Below the pieces are notes generated by a model. The model saw only the letters and a program-made list of their open reading frames with translations. It was not told where the DNA came from and searched no databases. Shown here piece by piece: positions 39,201-48,600 of a stretch of DNA of 64,000 bases (within the stretch, counting starts at the first letter, position 1; every line of letters begins with the position of its first letter). The DNA comes from Enoplolaimus lenunculus. Its lineage: Eukaryota; Nematoda; Enoplea; Enoplida; Thoracostomopsidae. The stretch covers positions 62,001-126,000 of the forward strand of contig JASANG010004122.1 in NCBI GenBank assembly GCA_030248215.1, in the 5' to 3' direction. Both the position numbers and the translations under genes were made by a program.

Positions 39201-41690
39201 GTTTCTTTTTGTCGCAGTCACATTGGCACAAATTTGACATTTCTTTGTTTATATCCAAAAAAATAAGTATTTTCTTATGTTTCGACTTAAGGAAGTCAGT
39301 ACTTAAGCAAACCATAAGTAAATACTCAAGTATGATTTAAGAAACCGAATCAATGAATACAGTGTTTTATTTTTAACAAATAAGTGTAAAAAATAAGCTT
39401 TAATGCGAATGTAACATATTAAACACAGATACTGTTTTAGCATAAGTGACATAGCTTAGAGTTAAATTTGGCAGTTCCCTAAATGTTGATAGCGTTTGAC
39501 CAAACACGGTGGTGTAGGTGCGATGGGGTACTCTTTGCGCCTATTGCTGCAAACACACAAAAATTTTCCAACTGCCTATTAGCCAGAAGGTATACAAATG
39601 CACTGCAGAAAAACGCTTCCAAAGAAGGATCAATCTGCTCTAGAATTATTTCTGATAGCGATTTAATTCAGTAGTGTCAGGCACACGAGAACATGGGTGT
39701 CTGGAATGCCAGTCGGCACTATTAGTGATATATACGGATGTCGCCGACACCCGTATAAACCCACCAAAACAGACGTTTCTTGTTTGAAGTCATATAAAAC
39801 AGTGCAAAAAATGTGAAGCTTCCTTTAACAACTGGACTTATCTCGTGATCGTTTTCTGCTGTCTACAAATCGAACTTTTCGCCGAGTTTGATGGGCCCCA
39901 TCCTTTTTAAAGTCCGATGGTGAACTGCTATTTGACACCTCCAGAAAAAATTGTTTCCACATTTACTGAGTTGCTTTTGACTTAACTATAAAATTTCGCA
40001 TGCCAATTGCCTAAAAAATGTGAAGCTTCCTTTAACAACTGGACTTATCTCGTGATCGTTTTCTGCTGTTTACAAATCGAACATTTCGCCGAGTTTGATG
40101 GGCCCCATCCTTTTTAAAGTCCGATGGTGAACTGCTATTTGACACCTCCAGAAAAAATTGTTTCCACATTTACTGAGTTGCTTTTGACTTAACTATAAAA
40201 TTTCGCATGCCAATTGCCTATCTTTAAAAGTGCTAAGTAGCTTACATTATAAAATTAGTTAAGCTTTACACACAGGAATATAACACAAGAAAAAATATGT
40301 TACTTGCCACAACAAATTACGGGTTTTAGTATCTTATGAAATATAGATTGAACCTTGAACCCAAGGAGAAGATAGGGCTTTCAAGCTTTCAACATTACAG
40401 GCGATGAATCTGGATACATTTGAAATTCTAAACATAGCAGCAAAGGCGTCAGCATGCGATTATCCAAAGGTAATTTTTGATTGCGATCAGTCTAAACCTT
40501 AGCATTAACCGAAGTGTTTAAACGGAATCCATCTGCGGCTCTGGTATTGTTTTAACCCCTTCTCACATTGAGTTACCTGTAGGCAACTCAGCGCAGTGTA
40601 TATAGATCAAATAGTATATATCGCATTATGTTTAAAAACAACACACAACACAATCACCACAAACAAACCCCCCCACCCAACCCACACCCCCCCCCCCCCA
40701 AAAAAAAAAAAAACAGGAAAAAAAAATTTAAAATTCAGTCTTTGAGTAAACAATTTTTTTCAATAAAAAATATGCTTTTGATTTTTAAACATTTTTCAAA
40801 AATATGTTCTGGTTGATTTTTCATAAGCTCGCAAATTTTGCTTTCCCACTACCTTTTCAGTACGGTTTCTTGGTATGCCAGCGGTTGTTGTACCCGCATC
40901 AAGAAAATGTAGCTGATACATTAAGTATTTCAACAACCATGCATGAGGTAAGATAAAGTAACATAACGTTCTGTTTCCTGTCCAATATAATATACATTTT
41001 TAAATAACATCTTCCGTCCATAAAATAGCTTTTTTGATCACCTGCGGCTTCTTTATATAATATTTGAATTAGTTTTACCTGTAGCCTAATGCAGAAAGAA
41101 AGCCCTTACGCGACCTTCAAGGTTGAACGCATAAAAAATCCATTAAATTTTAATTCAAAGAAAAACTCATGAAAGGGTATTGAAATGAAAAACAAAAAGA
41201 TGTCAAATACTTAAGACCAGACCTGGTCACGGATTCAACGAATCTAATTATGTTAAAGTTTCAGCGAGGAAATAAAACAATTCATTTTAGAATGCAAATT
41301 AGTCTGCTGGTTAGTCAGACGTATTCGATTTTTGCGTTTTGTCTTGAAACCAGAGACCGTATTTTCAAATGTGTTTATCACCTATCAACAGTTGGTGATA
41401 GGTCCTATAGTTTTTGGAACTAGCACATTGTCTGAAATCCAGCACATTGTTCCCATTTGATCTGCCGCCTTACTTCTGTACCAATTTTGAGATCTGCAAT
41501 TGTTGATATTCGTCAGTTTGAAAACCAATCGATAACTGATGATAGGTGCAATACGCATTTGATAATAGATACCCAGAACGTATTATGCGGCGGTGAAACT
41601 GCCGAAGCCGGGCGTCAATTTTTAGCCGAACACAGGTCTTATGTTGCACTCTGCCACAAACGGCTTCAGAAACCTCTACAGGATTTATAA
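36238..41690 (+). CDS. Uncharacterised host gene, at least five candidate exons
   Basis: Candidate exons: 36238-36336 (after CGACAG; starts MCACCVLGLPILIKRVV and ends LLSKFEQ at the strong donor CAG/GTAAGT); 37976-38201 (after TTTTCAG; contains VKDIRMLYKSWVPKIQNNN and FPTNYSEEINIQTLNLCGHT); 40401-40469 (AMNLDTFEILNIAAKASACD...); 40861-40947 (after a good pyrimidine tract; YGFLVCQRLLYPHQENVADT..., donor GAG/GTAAGA); 41577-41690 (NVLCGGETAEAGRQFLAEHR..., ends LQKPLQDL, TAA at 41688). The last three are all phase 0 and give a continuous helical C-terminus of 89 residues, the best-supported part. 38201 ends in phase 1, so a further exon or a different border is needed before 40401, and this may be two genes. 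I do not recognise the family. Confidence 0.45.
39806..40220. repeat. 207 bp direct tandem duplication
   Basis: The unit beginning AAAAATGTGAAGCTTCCTTT at 39806 is repeated from 40013, differing at only about two bases, and both copies end 'catgccaattgccta'. It lies in a presumed intron of the uncharacterised gene. No open frame spans it. Confidence 0.85.
40556..40645 (+). mobile_element. Family-D MITE fragment
   Basis: Left end only of the piggyBac-like family D: 'taaccccttctcacattgag', the hairpin 'gagttacctgtaggcaactc', then the TATATA part, after which it stops at a C- and A-rich low-complexity stretch. Confidence 0.6.
40655..40735. repeat. Low-complexity C-run and A-run
   Basis: CCCCACCC-type sequence and a run of Cs pass directly into long A-runs. 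It abuts the broken family-D fragment. Prone to sequencing error. Confidence 0.7.
41346..41576. mobile_element. Family-E MITE next to a predicted splice acceptor
   Basis: Left arm CCGTATTTTCAAATGTGTTT followed by 'atcacctatcaacagttg'; right arm 'aactgatgataggtgcaata' followed by 'cgcatttgataatagatac', an imperfect inverted repeat of about 40 bp enclosing about 140 bp. Its right edge ends at the CCCAG that serves as acceptor of the predicted last exon (41577-41690). Solo arms of the family occur near 3546, 18168 and 22469. Confidence 0.6.
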
Positions 41691-42073
41691 TAACCACCTG
41701 GCTGCTAAATTTCACAATTTCTATCTCGTTTGCTATGCTATTCTCTCAAACGCCGTCGCATGTGGCGAAAATTTCCTGAAAGACAACTTTAGTCGCACCC
41801 GTGACTGAAACTAAAGTGCGGTGTTAACAGAAGGTGCGAGTGCAATCCCGTTCTTTGATTGTATTTCTGGGAAACGTGACGTAGTTTAGCCATCAAAAAT
41901 TATCAAACCAATTTCCGCGTTGCGCACGCACCGTAGTGAATTTATGGCTGGGTACAAAAATCCCTAGGGCTCATTATCATATTTATAAAATCGAAATCAT
42001 TACACAATGGACTTATAATAAGCTACATTTAACAAAAGACGTCAAACACAAGTTTATTGTTACAAAACTCAAG

Positions 42074-42457
42074 ATGTGGAATATATATTCATATGTGTCA
42101 GTAATACTTGTAATTGAATGGCGTTTTGCTGAGAGCGTTCAGCCCGATTTAAAGGAAATAAAAGTGGAAAGATATTACGTTCATGTTTCTATAAAACTAA
42201 CCAGCAGCGGCGCCCTAAACTAATTATGAGTGGAGGAGCAATCAGAAGGCAATAAGGTTCAGATTGATTTTACCGAACTTACATCAATAGGAACCACACG
42301 AATAGCGCAGACAGCAGCGGATTCACCAACTTCCAATGGGGGAAACTTGCAGTTATACAGTGAACGAAAACTCGAGACCAAATCGAGCGACAGGTCAATC
42401 ACCATTTTAGGGATATTTAGCGAAACAAAATTTTTTATTTTGTGCCGGGCCGATTAG
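42074..42457 (+). CDS. Possible small secreted-protein ORF, in-frame stops in the middle
   Basis: ATG at 42074 opens a 49-codon frame beginning MWNIYSYVSVILVIEWRFAE, which looks like a signal peptide, to TAA at 42221. The same frame resumes after a second stop and stays open from 42230 to 42457 (contains VQIDFTELTSIGTTRIAQ). No convincing intron removes the stops: the only GT/AG pair would be about 46-53 bp. Could be a decayed gene, an exon of an unseen gene, or chance. It lies just beyond the 3' end of the minus-strand membrane-protein gene. Confidence 0.2.
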
Positions 42458-42661
42458 AAGTCGAATTCTTGAGTCCCCTCAGATGTTGCGACGATAACCT
42501 GTTTTCAAAAGACTCATTTGGAGTTTTTTTAAAGTAACCACTGTAAAAAACACAATTTCATTTTTCAGTATTTTGCTAAAAATTAGCCTGGCAAAGATAT
42601 TAACCCGATTATAAAGCTCGCCAGATTGAAGACTTCGAAACCATTATCAACGGATTGACAA

Positions 42662-45600
42662 TTAGTCATTGTACCAGGAGCCAGACATCAACGGTGAAGA
42701 AGTTGTCACGCCGACACTAGAGCCAAAATGAATCCCTGAACCGAATTCTGTTTTTGAACGGCTGACTTTTATTTTAGTCGTTTTAACATTGCCGATTGGA
42801 TTTAGTTGTCCGCTTGCATTGCCCGATTGAAACATTCCTCCAACAAACCCAACACGCCATGTTTTCTTTGGTTTGGTCGCTTGACATGCTGTTGCAGACC
42901 GTTGAGGTTGGCCATGTGCAGCAGTTTTGAGTCGAAATATGTGATATCTGCAGAATTCAATTCATGATAAACGCTAAACCGCTTAATTAGGCAATTTTTC
43001 TTAAACTAACGCTTCACGCAATACCTAACATTTCAATACACACTAACGTTGCTTTCATTTCGCCGTTTGACGGCGTAAAAAAGTGACCGACCCTGTCAAT
43101 TTGCTTTCTTGCGAAAAATTTTCAAACTAGCTCGGTAAGTTTGCGTTAGTCCCGTGGCCATAGGAGTTTAGCGATTTAATCGCGACTCTGGCCGACGCTG
43201 TAACCGGTTAAGGATTGCCAATGCGAACAAAATTTCTAGCTTTGATTTTTAATGAAATTACTTGCAGTTGCAAGTTTTTCGAACGGGATTTTGGACCAAA
43301 CTTGCAAGTGCAAGTTGCAGCTGCAAGTTCTCGTAGCAAAAACTTGGACGTGTGAATAGGACTTAACCGGTGGTTTGTAATAAAATTGATCGCCCATCTA
43401 ATTGCATTTTATGTTTTCGATATTTCAGACTATTGGCACAGAAGAGCAAACTGTTTGGCACGTACCCCTGCTCCCGTAAAGTGTGGATACCAAAACAAAC
43501 TCAAAACAGAACAGGCAGTGAAATTCGGTCCCAGTCACGATCCAGAATCGTGAAGTTCGCCGCAATGTATCAACCAGAACGCTACACGTTGGCGACTACC
43601 GAATTTTACCTCAAATAAAAGCTTGATCTCAACTACTTTGCGAAAGAAGTCGCGATCACATCACTGGGACCGGCTTTATGTAAAAGAAACAATTAGTACA
43701 GACAGACTGCAGTTGAAAAGAAATCGGTATCAAAGTATATTTTGAAATGTTTACTGCGTATTTCATGTTTAAATACAAGTTTGCATATCTGATGTTTTTG
43801 GCAGTACATACTGGGTTACTGAGCAGTTTTTACAGTTTTTTTCCCATTTCTGGTTTAAAGATTTGTGTCAGGAACTAGGTCCGCAGCCAGCTCACCTTGC
43901 TTGGAGGGCTAAAAAATTTTTCAGAGGGGCATACAAGTGTACTTGTTGTCTTTACGAGCATGGTTGAAAATTTTCTTTTTGGAGCCAAAATTTACGCCCT
44001 AATCTCCTTTGGCTACGGGCCCGTAATAAACGCAATACTAATGCACGCCTTAGCAGAAAAACACAAAACCATGACCTGTAATTTAAACATTGTCGCGTAT
44101 ATAAATTTGCACCGCCTTCAGCAAGTTGAAATTCCTTTATGTTTATTCTGCGGTTACAGAAAGTAGCTCCCAATGTTGATAGACTAATTGAACAGATGGT
44201 ATAACGAAGTGACCTAAACGTGTCACCTTACTTTTTTGCCGAACAATTTCTATATTACTCGGCTGGTTTGTATTGTTCAACAAGGCGAGAAAAGTTCTAA
44301 TGTGATGTACAATTGAGACCGTTCGTCCGGAATTGCTCCTTTGCGATTGGTCATTCGGTTTAAACACTGAGCGCTTATGCCAATTTTGACAAACCTTAGC
44401 TCTAGGCTTAAGCTGTATTGAATAAGGGGCCAATGTTACTTTAAGGGGCGTCACAGTAGATTAAGCGTATTCCTAAGCCTAAGCCTAAGCCTAAGCCTAA
44501 GCGTTGCAAAAATGAATTCCTAAGCTTAAGCCTAGAACTAAGCCAACGGTTTGTCGGCATAAGTTACGGTTTTTAAAAAACTTTGAAAAACTGTGCGATT
44601 TGTTCGTCATTAAGCAAAAAAATTTTAGTTTACTATCTATAACCCATTCTCACATTGAGTTGCCTATAGGCAACTCAGCGCAGTGTATATACGGTAAATA
44701 ATATATATCGCACCGTGTTTAACAATTGCAACACGTATACATGGTACTAAATTTACCACAAGACGTGAGAGCCCGCTCGGGCTCGAGCGTCAAGCTCCTA
44801 TAGCTGAGTGGTGATGGTGTACGCCTCCCACTCCAGTCACTGGAGTTCGAATCCTAGCGTAAAAGTAGGTCTCAGGGGAAATAGAAAATATTCATGCGAG
44901 AAAGGGTTAAGCGTTGAATTCGTTTTGCCCAAAAATCTGTCGTGCAACTTGCAGCACCGCGAGACAAATTTTACAAGGTGTTCAACCGCGAAGCAGTAAC
45001 GAAATGTGTTGACTCACGCGATGCCTGTAAATGCAAGGACGCCAACCGAAGCAGCGAATAATGCTAAAGCCCAATTTGGAATATGACTTGCAGATCGTTT
45101 GTGAAAATGGAAATTTACACTGTATGTAGTATTGCTTTGCAGTGTAATTCGACGCAGAATAACGCCAAACTTTTCAAGGAAACTGTTCAATTCCTAAAAC
45201 AAAACAATGTCAATCAATACAGCGAACACTGTAAATTCCAATGCGTTGGTTAATCAATCCAGCTAGCGAGTCGGTTTTTTAATTAATGTCAGTAAACATT
45301 AAGTCGCGTTGAGTTGAGTTGATTCTCCCTCTGAGTGAGTTGACTCTGAGTGAGTTGATTAATTAACTCGGAATTAATTGAATGGACTCAAATTTCTGAG
45401 TTCTGAGACTCCTAACTCAGACCGAGTGATTCAACTCATTCTGAGTTAAAATCAACTCACTGAAATTTTTACAGTGAATAAAATGCTGAAACCCAATTCA
45501 GAATAGCAGTCAATTGAACTAATTTGCATGCTTTTATGTAAAAGAGGTTCGTTACAATTTTATCGCGAAAAATTTCTTACCGTGGGATATAAGTTCCTTT

Positions 45601-48600
45601 GGTACCGCCCGTGTATTGCACACAAATTACTAAAAGTGTGATTGCTGGCTTGTTTGCAAACAGATTACATTACACAATAATCATTATCTGCAAGGTATCT
45701 TGAAAAGTGAGAATTAACGAAATGGCGCAAAATGCGTTATACCTTAACAAGTTCAGCATTCTTATGTTCTAAATTAGTATTTGCATCAGTAACCAACTCG
45801 TCGAACAATTGCTGATATCTGAGCGATTTTAAATGTTGCCCAAGTACAGCACCGACGCTGACAGAGATCATCTGTGAACAAAAACAATTTTATTTCCAGA
45901 GGATTTTTAACTCATTTTGTGATTACAAATACAGCTTTAGAGTATTGGTATTGAAATATTAAAACAAATTTCAGTGTTACTTAATTTTATATTCGTTGAA
46001 TACAGTTCATCGAGTTTAAATGAACTAATAAAATGAATAAGGTAATCGGGTTGAGCATTTCGGCCCATGTTGCTTTAAGGGGCCTCCAGGCTTCTGGTGC
46101 GTCTATAAAAAGTAGGTTTAGATTCTAGATTACATTTTTTGCTTAGGCTTAGGCTTACGCTTAGGCTTATGCTTAAGAACACATTTTTGTACCGCTTAGG
46201 CTTAGGCTTAGGCTTAGGAATACGCTTAATCTACTGTTACGCCCCTAAAAGTAACATTGGCCAGCATTTCTATAGGTTTAGAGCTTTATTTTAGAGCTGA
46301 ACCAAATCAAATTAATATTTACGCTGATTTTTGTAGGATTTCAAATAATTTTGTTCAATGTGCGGTTTACAACGAAGCAGCTTCGGTCCTCACGTCTATG
46401 TAAGAGCATTTTTAAAAATTTTCAAAGCTCTATTTCGAAATTGGAACTAATTACATTTTTGATCAGTTTTCAGGGTATACACTCCTTGCGGTTTGTTTAC
46501 TGATACTTAGAGGGGTTTTCAAAAGACAATATGTCAGTTTTAGACTAGAAATCTCGTAGTCAGCAAACACTCGGAAAATTGACATGTATAGGCTAGCAGC
46601 GTGTTTGCTGATACGTTACGCGGAAACCTTATAATTCATGTAAAGTTGAACACTTTTTCAAAAACAACATACCGGGGCTTTATGTGTAGCATCCACAGTG
46701 GACAACTGAAATTGAAATAGTAATCAAAATTGCAAACGATTAATGATTGAAAACAAATCATCTAAGTGCCGTGGTCACTGCCCTCTTTTACACCCAGCGT
46801 ACACTGTAAAAAACGGGGAGTCAAATTGACTCTCTCGGAAACAGGTAGGCTTTTCCTGACTACACCAACTGAGTCAAAATTCGACTCCACCAGAGTCAAA
46901 TTCAATTCACTGAATTGCTCAGTGAGCCGAATTTGACTCTGACGGAGTCAAATTTGACTCAGTTTGTGTAGTCAGGAAAAGCCTGTTTCCGAAAGAGTCA
47001 ATTTGACTCCCAATTTTTTACAGTGTATGCGCAATCCGTTTTAGATAACCTGCTGCACTTATGGATATTTTACAGTAGGACGGGTCGTCTCAAAAGTTGA
47101 TGGTTTCTCTTCCGAATACCCCAGCCGCGGTGGTAGATAAGTTAGCTGATTTTATTGGCAAAATGACGTATACACTATCATGAAACTGCTTCAAATTACA
47201 TCTTCAGCAATACCACCTAACCGTTTTCTACTTCCGCCCACACATGGTCACTAGGTATTTTCTCGTTCTAAAGCAACGCTAGCTCACCCCAGTTTGCGGG
47301 CAGTTCAAAACAAAAAACAAAAACACCTGCATGACTGAGATGAATGGCGAATGTTTACTTGTGACACCGACGAATGTTAGGTTAATATGCAGTAAAATTG
47401 CGATATATCCTATGTTGTCAGGTATACATCTTTTTAAAGATTCTCTGTTACTTTGGGTGACAGATTTCCAGGGGTTTTGCGTAATTGAAACAGCATACTT
47501 TTTGGCAACAGGCCAAGTTGGTTGTCTTCTCTACGCCCCCTCTAATCTTTACATGTGCCGAAAACAGCAATGCCGAAAAAAAGTAAAACCTTCGCTGGAC
47601 GCTTGAGAATCAACAGTACGAAAACATCTTCGCCACAGTCGCCAAAATTCCACCGTTGTCGTACGACATTAGCATAATTATGAATATATTTTAACGTAAC
47701 CGCTGCGTTCCATATCCGAAATATTTCTCCACTTGTCAACTTGAACATTTGTGAACGATTGCACAATTGTTTGGCTGACCTACAGAAGCCAGCTGTAAAC
47801 CTTATATATACAATGGCTTTTTGACGGATTCTATTTATAGTAGAAAACCGTTATGTAATCTTGCGTAGTTCCAAGCGGACCCTCACACATACAATGAAAG
47901 ACGTTACAGAAATACGCAGTGCGTATTTTATAATTCACAGGTTTGAGGGTCAGCAGAAAAATATTAAAATGAACACAGAAATCGCGCAAAATTTCTTAAT
48001 AAAAGATTCTCGCTCACAAAATCAATTTTATTGCGTTGACATGAAGATTGATTCACGTTTAATTTTCAACAATTCGCTGAACTAAACGTTTGTCTCGAAA
48101 CTAAAACCATGGAATATCGAAGTAATTTTCAGGCACCGCGCTGATGTAACTCGAAAATAACTTTTACTTATGAAAGTCCAATCTAACATTTTTTACGGAA
48201 CCTTGAACTAACCATAATGTTAAACTAAGGATAATACTAACGGTTCAATTTGGTCAAACACAAAACACTATTTTAAATGATTTTTGCGTTTCAAACATCG
48301 TTTTCAAAACACATTTCTAAATGGATAGCAAGCGCAATGAAACGCTATTAAGAAAACGCCTGCTTACATTTGTCAAAATGTCATTTTAGCATGAATATAA
48401 ACACTTTTTTTGAAAACATGAGAAGTGTTTTGTATTTTTGCCTCGATATAATGGCAATGCAACCTTTAGATACATGCATACCGGTCAATTAACGAATAGT
48501 ATGGAGTACGAATTTCGTCAACCACGGCTATTCCAAATTTAAACCAGCAAGTGGGTGTCTTTGCCGTGTGATAATCCGGTTTTTGATGCGATGAGTTTGT

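Noticed and set aside
44797-44860. True tRNA gene
   Set aside because: It has A and B boxes but no good acceptor stem, and it lies within a dispersed inverted-repeat element with several copies.
46138-46222. Interstitial telomere tract of nematode type (TTAGGC)
   Set aside because: The hexamers are bounded by the inverted ends of a MITE and recur in the same setting at 61246 and 44428; they do not show the organism is a nematode.
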